Shown: positions 23,802 through 37,545 of the stretch, piece after piece
Position numbering within the stretch: position 1 is the first letter of the stretch
How the letters are laid out: every line of letters starts with the position of its first letter
Assembly: GCA_036417435.1 (NCBI GenBank)
Contig: CM070913.1
Coordinates: forward strand, 2,780,680-2,844,679
Direction of reading: 5' to 3'
Source: Inia geoffrensis
Taxonomy: Eukaryota > Chordata > Mammalia > Artiodactyla > Iniidae
DNA: 64,000 nucleotides
The notes under the pieces: model-generated
The model's database searches: none
Told to the model about the DNA's origin: nothing
The model's input: only the letters and a program-made list of their open reading frames with translations
Translations under genes and position numbers: made by a program

Positions 23802-26480
23802 GTACCCTAAACTGTGCCCTAATATCTCCCCATTCCCTAACCCTAACCCTAACCCGAATTCTATCCCTGACCCTCACCCGAAACCTTACCCTCACCCGTG
23901 CCCTAATCTTAACCAGGACACCAACACTAAATTGTGCCCTCACACGTACGCTAAACCTTAATCGTTGTCGTACCCTAAACTGTACCCTAATCCCTCCCCA
24001 TTCCCTAACCCTAACCCTAACCCGAATCCTAACCCTGACCCTCACCTGAAGCCTTACCCTCACCCGTGCCCTAATCTTAACCAGGACACTATCACTAACC
24101 CTTGCCCTCACACGAACGCTAACCCTTAAGCACTGTCGTACCCTAAGCTGTACCCTAATCCCTCTGCATTCCTTAACCCTAACCCTAACCCGAATCCTAA
24201 CCCTGACCCTCACCCGAAGCCTTACCCTCACCCGTGCCCTAATCTTAACCAGGACACCAACACTAACGCGTGCCCTCACACGTACGCTAAACCTTAAGCG
24301 TTGTCGTACCCTAAATTGTACCCTAATCCCTCCCCATTCCTTAACCCTAACCCTAAACCCATCCCTAAACCTGACCCACTTCCGATGCCCTACCCTAACC
24401 AATGCCCTAATTTTAACCAGTACACAAACACTAACTCATGCCCTCAAACCTACGCTAACCCTTAAGCATTGTCGTAACCTATCCTGTACCCTAATACCTC
24501 CCCATTCCCTAACCCTAACCCTAAGCGAAACCCTGAACGTGACCCTTTTCCGAGGCCTTACCCTCATCGGTGCCGTTGTCTTAACCAGTACACCAACACT
24601 AACTCGTGCCCTCACACTTACCCTAACCCTTAAGCATTGTCGTACCCTAACCTGTACCCTAATCCCTCTCAATTCCCTAACCCTAACCCTAACCCGAATC
24701 CTAACCCTGACCCTCACCCGAAGCCTTACCCTCACCCGTGCCCTAATCTTAACCAGGACACGAAGACTAACTCGTGCCCTCAAACGTACGCTAACACTAA
24801 ACCGCAGCGGTACCCTAACCTGTACCCTAATCCCTCTCCATTCCCTAACCCTAACCCTAACCTGAAAACTAACCATGACACTCACCCGAAACTTTACCCT
24901 CACCCGTGTCCTAATTTTAACCACTACATCAACACTAACCCATGCCCTCTAAAGTACGCCAACCCTAAGCCATTGCCGTACCCTAACCTGTACCCTAATC
25001 AATCCCCATTCCCTAACCCTAACCCTAACCCTTAACGTGACCCTCTTCCGAGGCCTTACCCTCACCCGTGCCCTAATCGTAAGCAGTACACTAACACTAA
25101 CTAGTGACCTCACACGTACGCTAAACCTTAAGCGTTGTGGTACCCTAAACTGTGCCCTAATATCTCCCCATTCCCTAACCCTAACCCTAACCCGAATTCT
25201 ATCCCTGACCCTCACCCGAAACCTTACCCTCACCCGTGCCCTAATCTTAACCAGGACACCAACACTAACTTGTGCCCTCGCACGTACGCTAACTCTTAAT
25301 CGTTGTCGTACCCTAAACTGTACCCTAATCCCTCCCCATTCCCTAACCCTAACCCTAACCCGAATCCTAACCCTGACCCTCACCTGAAGCCTTACCCTCA
25401 CCCGTGCCCTAATCTTAACCAGGACACTAACACTAACCCTTGTTCTCACACAAACGCTAACCCTTAAGCACTGTCGTACCCTAAGCTGTACCCTAATCCC
25501 TCTGCATTCCTTAACCCTAACCCTAACCCGAATCCTAACCCTGACCCTCACCCGAAGCCTTACCCTCACCCGTGCCCTAATCTTAACAGGACACCAACAC
25601 TAACTCGTGCCCTCACACGTACGCTAAACCTTAAGCGTTGTCGTACCCTAAATTGTACCCTAATCCCTCACAATTCCTTAACCCTAACCCTAACCCCATC
25701 CCTAAACCTGACCCACTTCCGATGCCCTACCCTAACCAATGCCCTTATCTTAACCAGTACACAAACACTAACTCATGCCCAAAAACGTACGTTAACCCTT
25801 AAGCATTGTCGTACCCTATCCTGTACCCTAATCCCTCCCCATTCCGAAACCCTAACCCTAAGCGAAACCCTGAACGTGACCCTTTTCCGAGGCCTTACCC
25901 TCATCGGTGCCGTTGTCTTAACCAGTACACCAACACTAACTCGTGCCCTCACACTTACGCTAACCCTTAAGCATTGTCGTACCCTAACCTGTACCCTAAT
26001 CCCTCTCCATTCCCTAACCCGAACCCTAACCCGAATCCTAACCCTGACCCTCACCCGAAGCCTTACCCTCACCCGTGCCCTAATCTTAACCAGGACACCA
26101 AGACTAACTCGTGCCCTCACACGTACGCTAACACTAAACCGCAGCGGTACCCTAACCTGTACCCTAATCCCTCTCCATTCCCTAACCCTAAACCTAACCT
26201 GAAACCTAACCATGACCCTCACCCGAAACTTTACCCTCACCCCTGTCCTAATTTTAACCAGTACATCAACACTAACCCATGCCCTCTAACGTACGCTAAC
26301 CCTAAGCCATTGCCGTACCCTAACCTGTACCCTAATCAATCCCCATTCCCTAACCCTAACCCTAACCCTAACCCTTAACGTGACCCTCTTCCGAGGCCTT
26401 ACCCTCACCCGTGCCCTAATCGTAAGCAGTACACTAACACTAACTAGTGACCTCACACGTACGCTAATCCTTAAGCGTTG
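23802..26480 (+). repeat. Tandem duplication of about 2.5 kb, right copy
   Basis: This is the right partner of the copy at about 21290-23800. It still has the B monomer that the left copy lost, which accounts for the change of offset from 2513 to 2681 bp. The rare word CGCTAATCCTTAAG occurs at both 23783 and 26464, consistent with the second offset. Confidence 0.73.
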
Positions 26481-28492
26481 TGGTACCCTAAACTGTGCCC
26501 TAATATCTCCCCATTCCCTAACCCTAACCCTAACCCGAATTCTATCCCTGACCCTCACCCGAAACCTTACCCTCACCCGTGGCTTAATCTTAACCAGGAC
26601 ACCAACACTAACTCATGCCCTCACACGTACGCTAACCCTTAATCATTGTCGTACCCTAAACTGTACCCTAATCCCTCCCCATTCCCTGACCCTAACCCTA
26701 ACCCGAATCCTAAAACTGACCCTCACCTGAAGCCTTACCCTCACCCGTGCCCTAATCTTAACCAGGACACTAACACTAACCCTTGCCCTCAAACGAACGC
26801 TAACCCTTAAGCACTGTCGTACCCTAAGATGTACCCTAATCCCTCTGCATTCCTTAACCCTAACCCTAACCCGAATCCTAACCCTGACCCTCACCCGAAG
26901 CCTTACCCTCACCCGTGCCCTAATCTTAACCAGGACACCAACACTAACTCGTGCCCTCACACGTACGCTAAACCTTAAGCGTTGTCGTTCCCTAAATTGT
27001 ACCCTAATCCCTCCCCATTCCTTAACCCTAACCCTAACCCCATCCCTAAACCTGACCCACTTCCGATGCCCTACCCTAACCAATGCCCTAATTTTAACCA
27101 GTACACAAACACTAACTCATGCCCTCAAACGTAGGCTAACCCTTAAGCATTGTCGTACCCTATCCTGTACCCTAATACCTCCCCATTCCCTAACCCTAAC
27201 CCTAAGCGAAACCCTGAACGTGACCCTTTTCCGAGGCCTTACCCTCATCGGTGCCGTTGTCTTAACCAGTACACCAACACTAACTCGTGCCCTCACACTT
27301 ACGCTAACCCTTAAGCATTGTCGTACCCTAACCTGTACACTAATCCCTCTCAATTCCCTAACCCTAACCCTAACCCGAATCCTAACCCTGACCCTCACCC
27401 GAAGCCTTACCCTCACCCGTGCCCTAATCTTAACCAGGACACCAAGACTAACCCGTGCCCTCAAACGTACGCTAACACTAAACCGCAGCGGTACCCTAAC
27501 CTGTACCCTAATCCCTCTCGATTCCCTAACCCTAACCCTAACCTGAAACCTAACCATGACACTCACCCGAAACTTTACCCTCACCCGTGTCCTAATTTTA
27601 ACCAGTACATCAACACTAACCCATGCCCTCTAACGTACGCCAACCCTAAGCCTTTGCCGTACCCTAACCTGTACCCTAATCAATCCCCATTCCCTAACCC
27701 TAACCCTAACCCTTAACGTGACCCTCTTCCGAGGCCTTACACTCACCCGTGCCCTAATCGTAAGCAGTACACTAACACTAACTAGTGACCTCACACGTAC
27801 GCTAAACCTTAAGCGTTGTGGTACCCTAAACTGTGCCCTAATATCTCCCCATACCCTAACCCTAACCCTAACCCGAATTCTATCCCTGACCCTCACCCGA
27901 AACCTTACCCTCACCCGTGCCCTAATCTTAACCAGGACACCAACACTAACTTGTGCCCTCACACGTACGCTAACCCTTAATCGTTGTCGTACCCTAAACT
28001 GTACCCTAATCCCTCCCCATTCCCTAACCCTAACCCTAACCCGAATCCTAACACTGACCCTCACCTGAAGCCTTACCCTCACCCGTGCCCTAATCTTAAC
28101 CAGGACACTAACACTAACCCTTGCCCTCACACGAACGCTAACCCTTAAGCACTGTCGTACCCTAAGCTGTACCCTAATCCCTCTGCATTCCTTAACCCTA
28201 ACCCTAACCCGAATCCTAACCCTGACCCTCACCCGAAGCCTTACCCTCACCCGTGCCCTAATCTTAACCAGGACACCAACACTAACGCGTGCCCTCACAC
28301 GTACGCTAAACCTTAAGCGTTGTCGTACCCTAAATTGTACCCTAATCCCTCCCCATTCCTTAACCCTAACCCTAACCCCATCCCTAAGCCTGACCCACTT
28401 CCGATGCCCTACCCTAACCAATGCCCTAATCTTAACCAGTACACAAACACTAACTCATGCCCTCAAACGTACGCTAACCCTTAAGCATTGTC

Positions 28493-30172
28493 GTACAATA
28501 TCCTGTACCCTAATCCCTCCCCATTCCCTAACCCTAACCATAAGCGAAACCCTGAACGTGACCCTTTTCCGAGGCCTTACCCTCATCGGTGCCGTTATCT
28601 TAACCAGTACACCAACACTAACTCGTGCCCTCACACTTACGCTAACCCTTAAGCATTGTCGTACCCTAACCTGTACCCTAATCCCTCTCCATTCCCTAAC
28701 CCTAACCCTAACCCGAATCGTAACCCTGACCCTCACCCGAAGCCTTACCCTCACCCGTGCCCTAATCTTAACCAGGACACCAACACTAACGCGTGCCCTC
28801 ACACGTACGCTAAACCTTAAGCGTTGTCGTACCCTAAATTGTACCCTTATCCCTCCCCATTCCTTAACCCTAACCCTAACCCCATCCCTAAACCTGACCC
28901 ACTTCCGATGCCCTACCCTAACCAATGCCCTAATTTTAACCAGTACACAAACACTAACTCATGCCCTCAAACGTACGCTAACCCTTAAGCATTGTCGTAC
29001 CCTATCCTGTACCCTAATACCTCCCCATTCCCTAACCCTAACCCTAAGCGAAACCCTGAACGTGACCCTTTTCCGAGGCCTTACCCTCATCGGTGCCGTT
29101 GTCTTAACCAGTACACCAACACTAACTCGTGCCCTCACACTTACACTAACCCTTAAGCATTTTCGTACCCTAACCTGTACCCTAATCCCTCTCCATTCCC
29201 TAACCCTAACCCTAACCCGAATCCTAACCCTGACCCTCACCTCAAGCCTTACCCTCACCCGTGCCCTACTTTTAACCAGGACACTAACACTAACCCTTGC
29301 CCTCACACGAACGCTAACCCTTAAGCACTGTCGTACCCTAAGCTGTACCCTAATCCCTCTGCATTCCTTAACCCTAACCCTAACCCGAATCCTAACCCTG
29401 ACCCTCACCCGAAGCCTTACCCTCACCCGTGCCCTAATCTTAACCAGGACACCAACACTAACGCGTGCCCTCACACGTACGCTAAACCTTAAGCGTTTTC
29501 GTACCCTAAATTGTACCCTAATCCCTCCCCATTCCTTAAGCCTAACCCTAACCCCATCCCTAAACCTGACCCACTTCCGATGCCCTACCCTAACCAATGC
29601 CCTAATCTTAACCAGTACACAAACACTAACTCATGCCCTCAAACGTACGCTAACCCTTAAGCATTGTCGTACCCTATCCTGTACCCTAATCCCTCCCCAT
29701 TCCCTAACCCTAACCCTAAGCGAAACCCTGAACGTGACCCTTTTCCGAGGCCTTACCCTCATCGGTGCCGTTGTCTTAACCAGTACACCAACACTAACTC
29801 GTGCCCTCACACTTACGCTAACCCTTAAGCATTGTCGTACCCTAACCTGTACCCTAATCCCTCTCCATTCCCTAACCCTAACCCTAACCCGAATCCTAAC
29901 CCTGACCCTCACCCGAAGCCTTACCCTCAACCGTGTCATAATCTTAACCAGGACACCAACACTAACGCGTGCCCTCACACGTACGCTAAACCTTAAGCGT
30001 TGTCGTACCCTAAATTGTACCCTAATCCCTCCCCATTCCTTAACCCTAACCCTAACCCCATCCCTAAACCTCACCCACTTCCGATGCCCTACCCTAACCA
30101 ATGCCCTAATTTTAACCAGTACACAAACACTAACTCATGCCCTCAAACGTACGCTAACCCTTAAGCATTGTC
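28493..30172 (+). repeat. Array block 5: compact 3-mer, 4-mer, 3-mer
   Basis: A monomers start at 28493, 28997 and 29669, and the next at 30173. The copies are A, B/G, H (504 bp); A, B/F, G, H (672 bp); and A, B/G, H (504 bp). Chimeras lie at 28661-28828 (B/G), 29165-29332 (B/F) and 29837-30004 (B/G). No C or D monomer is present, so the frame-closing CTGAAA of C is absent. That is why the longest open frame in the window (28558-30564) lies here; it is not a gene. Confidence 0.86.
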
Positions 30173-33100
30173 GTACCCTATCCTGTACCCTAATACGTCC
30201 CCATTCCCTAACCCTAACCCTAAGCGAAACCCTGAACGTGACCCTTTTCCGAGGCCTTACCCTCATTGGTGCCGTTGTCTTAACCAGTACACCAACACTA
30301 ACTCGTGCCCTCACACTTACGCTAACCCTTAAGCATTGTCGTACCCTAACCTGTACCCTAATCCCTCTCCATTCCCTAACCCTAACCCTAACCCGAATCC
30401 TAACCCTGACCCTCACCCAAAGCCTTACCCTCACCTGTGCCCTAATCTTAACCAGGACACCAAGACTAACTCGTGCCCTCAAACGTACGCTAACACTAAA
30501 CCGCAGCGGTACCCTAACCTGTACCCTAATCCCTCTCCATTCCCTAACCCTAACCCTAACCTGAAACCTAACCATGACACTCACCCGAAACTTTACCCTC
30601 ACCCGTGTCCTAATTTTAACCAGTACATCAACACTAACCCATGCCCTCTAACGTACGCCAACCCTAAGCCATTGCCGTACCCTAACCTGTACCCTAATCA
30701 ATCCCCATTCCCTAACCCTAACCCTAACCCTAACCCTTAACGTGACCCTCTTCCGAGGCCTTACCCTCACCCGTGCCCTAATCGTAAGCAGTAGACTAAC
30801 ACTAACTAGTGACCTCACACGTACGCTAAACCTTAAGCGTTGTGGTACCCTAAACTGTGCCCTAATATCTCCCCATTCCCTAACCCTAACCCTAACCCGA
30901 ATTCTATCCCTGACCCTCACCCGAAACCTTACCCTCACCCGTGCCCTAATCTTAACCAGGACACCAACACTAACTTGTGCCCTCACACGTACGCTAACCC
31001 CTAATCGTTGTCGTACCCTAAACTGTACCCTAATCCCTCCCCATTCCCTAACCCTAACCCTAACCCGAATCCTAACCCTGACTCTCACCTGAAGCCTTAC
31101 CCTCACCCGTGCCCTAATCTTAAGCAGGACACTAACACTAACCCTTGCCCTCACACGAACGCTAACCCTTAAGCACTGTCGTACCCTAAGCTGTACCCTA
31201 ATCCCTCTGCATTCCTTAACCCTAACCCTAACCCGAATCCTAACCCTGATCCTCACCTGTGCCCTAATCTTAACCAGGACACCAACACTAACGCGTGCCC
31301 TCACACGTACGCTAAACCTTAAGCGTTGTCATACCCTAAATTGTACCCTAATCCCTCCCCATTCCTTAACCCTAACCCTAACCCCATCCCTAAACCTGAC
31401 CCACTTCCGATGCCCTACCCTAACCAATGCCCTAATCTTAACCAGTACACAAACACTAACTCATGCCCTCAAACGTACGCTAACCCTTAAGCATTGTCGT
31501 ACCCTATCCTGTACCCTAATCCCTCCCCATTCCCTAACCCTAACCCTAAGCGAAACCCTGAACGTGACCCTTTTCCGAGGCCTTACCCTCATCGGTGCCG
31601 TTGTCTTAACCAGTACACCAACACTAACTCGTGCCCTCACACTTACGCTAACCCTTAAGCATTGTCGTACCCTAACCTGTACCCTAATCCCTTTCCATTC
31701 CCTAACCCTAACCCTAACCCGAATCCTAACCCTGAACCTCACCCGAAGCCTTACCCTCACCCGTGCCCTAACCTTAACCAGGACACCAAGACTAACTCGT
31801 GCCCTCCAACGTACGCTTACACTAAACCGCAGCGGTACCTTAACTGTACCCTAATCCCTCTCCATTCCCTAACCCTAACCCTAACCTGAAACCTAACCAT
31901 GACACTCACATGAAACTTTACCCTCACCCGTGTCCTAATTTTAACCAGTAGATCAACACTAACCCATGCCCTCTAACGTACGCCAACCCTAAGCCATTGC
32001 CGTACCCAAACCTGTACCCTAATCAATCCCCATTCCCTAACCCTAACCTTAACCCTAACCCTTAACGTGACCCTCTTCAGACGCCTTACCCTCACCCGTG
32101 CCCTACTCGTAAGGAGTACACTAACACTAACTAGTGACCTCACACGTACGCTAAACTTTAAGAGTTGTGGTACCCTAAACTGTGCCCTAATATCTCCCCA
32201 TTCCCTAACCCTAACCCTAACCCGAATTCTATCCCTGACCCTCACCTGAAACCTTACCCTCACCCGTGCCCTAATCTTAACCAGGACACCAACACTAACT
32301 TGTGCCCTCACACGTACGCTAACCCTTAATCGTTGTCGTACCCTAAACTGTACCCTAATCCCTCCCCATTCCCTAACCATAACCCTAACCCGAATCCTAA
32401 CCATGACCCTCACCTGAAGCCTTACCCTCACCCGTGCCCTAATCTTAACCAGGACACTAACACTAACCCTTGCCCTCACACGAACGCTAACCCTTAAGCA
32501 CTATCGTACCCTAAGCTGTACCCTAATCACTCTGCATTCCTTAACCCTAACCCTAACCCGAATCCTAACCCTGACCCTCACCCGAAGCCTTACCCTCACC
32601 CGTGCCCTAATCTTAACCAGGACACCAACACTAACGCGTGCCCTCACACGTACGCTAAACCTTAAGCGTTGTCGTACCCTAAATTGTACCCTAATCCCTC
32701 CCCATTCCTTAACCCTAACCCTAACCACATCCCTAAACCTGACCCACTTCCGATGCCCTACCCTAACCAATGCCCTAAATTTAACCAGTACACAAACACT
32801 AACTCATGCCCTCAAACGTACGCTAACCCTTAAGCATTGTCGTACCCTATCCTGTACCCTAATCCCTCCCCATTCCCTAACCCTAACCCTAAGCGAAACC
32901 CTGAACGTGACCCTTTTCCGATGCCTTACCCTCATTGGTGCCGTTGTCTTAACCAGTACACCAACACTAACTCGTGCCCTCACACTTACGCTAACCATTA
33001 AGCATTGTCGTACCCTAACCTGTACCCTAATCCCTCTCCATTCTCTAACCCTAACCCTAACCCGAATCCTAACCCTGACCCTCACCCGAAGCCTTACCCT

Positions 33101-35529
33101 CACCCGAGCCCTAATCTTAACCAGGACACCAAGACTAACTCGTGCCCTCAAACGTACGTTAACACTAAACCGCAGCGGTACCCTAACCTATACCCTAATG
33201 CCTCTCCAATCCCTAACCCTAACCCTAACCTGAAACCTAACCATGACACTCAATCGAAACTTTACCCTCACCCGTGTCCTAATTTTAACCAGTACATCAA
33301 CACTAACCCATGCCCTCTAACGTACGCCAACCCTAAGCCATTGCCGTACCCTAACCTGTACCCTAATCAATCCCAATTCCCTAAACCTAACCCTAACCCT
33401 AACCCTTAACGTGACCCTCTTCCGAGGCCTTACCCTCACCCGTGCCCTAATCGTAAGCAGTACACTAACACTAACTAGTGACCTCACACGTACGCTAAAC
33501 CTTAAGCGTTGTGGTACCCTAAACTGTGCCCTAATATCTCCCCATTCCCTAACCCTAACCCTAACCCGAATTCTATCCCTGACCCTCACCCGAAACCTTA
33601 CCCTCACCCGTGCCCTAATCTTAACCAGGACACCAACACTAACTTGTGCCCTCACACGTACGCTAAGCCTTAATCGTTGTCGTACCCTAAACTGTACCCT
33701 AATCTCTCCCCATTCCCTAACCCTAACCCTAACCCGAATACTAACCCTGACCCTCACCTGAAGCCTTACCCTCACCCGTGCCCTAATCTTAACCAGGACA
33801 CTAACACTAACCCTTGCCCTCACACGAACGCTAACCTTTAAGCACTGTCGTACCCTAAGCTGTACCCTAATCCCTCTGCATTCCTTAACCCTAACCCTAA
33901 CCCGAATCCTAACCCTGACCCTCACCCGAAGCCTTACCCTCACCCGTGCCCTAATCTTAACCAGGACACCAACACTAACTCGTGCCCTCACACGTACGCA
34001 AAACCTTAAGCGTTGTCGTACCCTAAATTGTACCCTAATCACTCCCCATTCCTTAACCCTAACCCTAACCCCATCCCTAAACCTGACCCACTTCCAATGC
34101 CCTACCCTAACCAATGCCCTAATCTTAACCAGTACACAAACACTAACTCATGCCCTCAAACGTACGCTAACCCTTAAGCATTGTCGTACCCTATCCTGTA
34201 CCCTAATCCCTCCCCATTCCCTAACCCTAACCCTAAGCGAAACCCTGAACGTGACCCTTTTCTGAGGCCTTACCCTCATCGGTGCCGTTGTCTTAACCAG
34301 TACACCAACACTAACCCGTGCCCTCACACTTACGCTAACCCTTAAGCATTGTCGTACCCTAACCTGTACCCTAATCCCTCTCCATTCTCTAACCCTAACC
34401 CTAACCCGAATCCTAACCCTGACCCTCACCCGAAGCCTTACCCTCACCCGTGCCCTAATCTTAACCAGGACACCAAGACTAACTCGTGCCCTCAAACGTA
34501 AGCTAACACTAAACCGCAGCGGTACCCTAACCTGTACCCTAATCCCTCTCCATTCCCTAACCCTAACCCTAACCTGAAACCTAACCATGACACTCACCCG
34601 AAACTTTACCCTCACCCGTGTCCTAATTTTAACCAGTACATCAACACTAACCCATGCCCTCTAACGTACGCCAACCCTAAGCCATTGCCGTACCCTAACC
34701 TGTACCCTAATCAATCCCCATTCCCTAACCCTAACGCTAACTCTAACCCTTAACGTGACCCTCTTCCGAGGCCTTACCCTCACCCGTGCCCTAATCGTAA
34801 GCAGAACACTAACACTAACTAGTGACCTCACACGTACGCTAAACCTTAAGCTTTGTGGTACCCTAAACTGTGCCCTAATATCTCCTTATTAACTAACCCT
34901 AACCCTAACCCGAATTCTATCCCTGACCCTCACCCGAAACCTTACCCTCACCCGTGCCCTAATCTTAACAAGGACACCAACACTAACTCGTGCCCTCACA
35001 CGTACGCTAACGCTTAATCGTTGTTGAACCCTAAACTGTACCCTAATCCCTCCCCATTCCCTAACCCTAACCCTAACCCGAATCCTAACCCTGACCCTCA
35101 GCCGAAGCCTTACCCTCACCCGTGCCATAATCTTAACCAGAACACTAACACTAACCCTTGCCCTCACACGAACGCTAACCCTTAAGCACTGTCGTACCCT
35201 AAGCTGTACCCTAATCCCTCTGCATTCCTTAACCCTAACCCTAACCCGAATCCTAACCCTGACCCTCACCCGAAGCCTTACCCTCACCCGTGCCCTAATC
35301 TTAACCAGGACACCAACACTAACGCGTGCCCTCACACGTACGCTAAACCTTAAGCGTTGTCGTACCCTAAATTGTACCCTAATCCCTCCCCATTCCTTAA
35401 CCCTAACCCTAACCCCATCCCTAAACCTGACCCACTTCCGATGCCCTACCCTAACCAATGCCCTAATCTTAACCAGTACACAAACACTAACTCATGCCCT
35501 CAAACGTACGCTAACCCTTAAGCATTGTC
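30173..35529 (+). repeat. Array block 6: four regular 8-mer copies
   Basis: A monomers start at 30173, 31499, 32842 and 34186. The copies are 1326, 1343, 1344 and 1344 bp. The first lacks 18 bp in G near 31250 and the second lacks 1 bp in C near 31838. Monomer order is A to H throughout. This is the most regular stretch of full-length HOR in the window. Confidence 0.88.
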
Positions 35530-37545
35530 GTACCCTATCCTGTACCCTAATCCCTCCCCATTCCGAAACCCTAACCCTAAGCGAAACCCTGAACGTGACC
35601 CTTTTCCAAGGCCTTACCCTCATCGGTGCCCTTGTCTTAACCAGTACACCAACACTAACTTGTGCCCTCACACTTACGCTAACCCTTAAGCATTGTCATA
35701 CCCTAACCTGTACCCTAATCCCTCTCCATTCCCTAACCCGAAACCTAACCCGAATCCTAACCCTGACCCTCACCCGAAGCCTTACCCTCACCCGTGCCCT
35801 AATCTTAACCAGGACACCAAGACTAACTCGTGCCCTCACACGTACGCTAACATTAAACCGTAGCGGTACCCTAACCTGTACCCTAATCCCTCTCCATTCC
35901 CTAACCCTAAACCTAACCTGAAACCTAACCATGACCCTCACCCGAAACTTTACCCTCACCCCTGTCCTAATTTTAACCAGTACATCAACACTAACCCATG
36001 CCCTCTAACGTACGCTAACCCTAAGCCATTGCCGTACCCTAACCTGTACCCTAATCAATCCCCATTCCCTAACCCTAACCCTAACCCTAACCCTTAACGT
36101 GACCCTCTTCCGAGGCCTTACCCTCACCCGTGCCCTAATCATAAGCAGTACACTAACACTAACTAGTGACCTCACACGTACGCTAAACCTTAAGCGTTGT
36201 GGTACCCTAAACTGTGCCCTAATACCTCCCCATTCCCTAACCCTAACCCTAACCCGAATTCTATCCCTGACCCTCACCCGAAACCTTACCCTCACCCGTG
36301 CCCTAATCTTAACCAGGACACCAACACTAACTCGTGCCCTCACACTTACGCTAACCCTTAAGCATTGTCGTACCCTAACCTGTACCCTAATCCCTCTCCA
36401 TTCCCTAACCCGAACCCTAACCCGAATCCTAACCCTGACCCTCACCCGAAGCCTTACCCTCACCCGTGCCCTAATCTTAACCAGGACACCAAGACTAACT
36501 CGTGCCCTCACACGTACGCTAACATTAAACCGCAGCGGTACCCTAACCTGTACCCTAATCCCCCTCCATTCCCTAACCCTAAACCTAACCTGAAACCTAA
36601 CCATGACCCTCAACCGAAACTTTACCCTCACCCCTGTCCTAATTTTAACCAGTACATCAACACTAACCCATGCCCTCTAACGTACCCTAACCCTAAGCCA
36701 TTGCCGTACCCTAACCTGTACCCTAATCAATCCCCATTCCCTAACCCTAACCCTAACCCTAACCCTTAACGTGACCCTCTTCCGAGGCCTTACCCTCACC
36801 CGTGCCCTAATTGTAAGCAGTACACTAACACTAACTAGTGACCTCACACGTACGCTAAACCTTAAGCGTTGTGGTACCCTAAACTGTGCCCTAATATCTC
36901 CCCATTCCCTAACCCTAACCCTAACCCGAATTCTATCCCTGACCCTCACCCGAAACCTTACCCTCACCCGTGCCCTAATCTTAACCAGGACACCAACACT
37001 AACTTGTGCCCTCACACGTACGCTAACCCTTAATCGTTGTCGTAACCTAAACTGTACCCTAATCCCTCCCCATTCCCTGACCCTAACCCTAACCCGAATA
37101 CTAACCCTGACCCTCACCTGAAGCCTTACCCTCACCCGTGCCCTAATCTTAACCAGGACACTAACACTAACCCTTGCCCTCACACGAACGCTAACCCTTA
37201 AGCACTGTTGTACCCTAAGCTGTACCCTAATCCCTCTGCATTCCTTAACCTTAACACTAACACGAATCCTAACCCTGACCCTCACCCGAAGCCTTACCCT
37301 CACCCGTGCCCTAATCTTAACCAGGACACCAACACTAACGCGTGCCCTCACACGTACGCTAAACCTTAAGCGTTGTCGTACCCTAAATTGTACCCTAATC
37401 CCTCCCCATTCCTTAACACTAACCCTAACCCCATCCCTAAACCTGACCCACTTCCGATGCCCTACCCTAACCAATGCCCTAATCTTAACCAGTACACAAA
37501 CACTAACTCATGCCCAAAAACGTACGTTAAACCTTAAGCATTGTC
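35530..37545 (+). repeat. Array block 7: 12-monomer transition unit
   Basis: The order is A 35530, B, C, D 36034, E/A 36202-36369, B 36370, C 36538, D 36706, E, F, G, H to 37545. The chimera starts as E and ends with the A tail (CACACTTACGC), and then B follows normally, so B-C-D is present twice. Here A changes from GTGCCGTTGTC (left) to GTGCCCTTGTC (most right copies), and the ATTCCGAAACCC variant of A becomes common. Confidence 0.83.

Larger units (their letters stand above)
17936..28492 (+). repeat. Array block 4: mostly 8-mer copies
   Basis: A monomers start at 17936, 19274, 20617, 21961, 23298, 24474, 25811 and 27155. All copies are 8-mers except 23298-24473, a 7-mer lacking a separate B: its B and C are fused into one monomer at 23466-23633. 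The first monomer (17936-18103) is an H/A chimera. D monomers at 18440, 22465, 24978 and 27659 are each 6 bp short in the perfect telomeric core. Single-base deletions occur in G monomers near 20392, 23073 and 25585. Confidence 0.87.

Noticed and set aside
28558..30564. A 668-codon open frame on the + strand, the longest in the window
   Set aside because: It is the Leu-Thr reading of CCCTAA repeats. It starts at a GTG inside monomer A and stays open only because C and F stop-bearing monomers are absent or changed here. Amino-acid composition and 56-residue periodicity follow the monomer, and the frame is no more conserved than the other frames.
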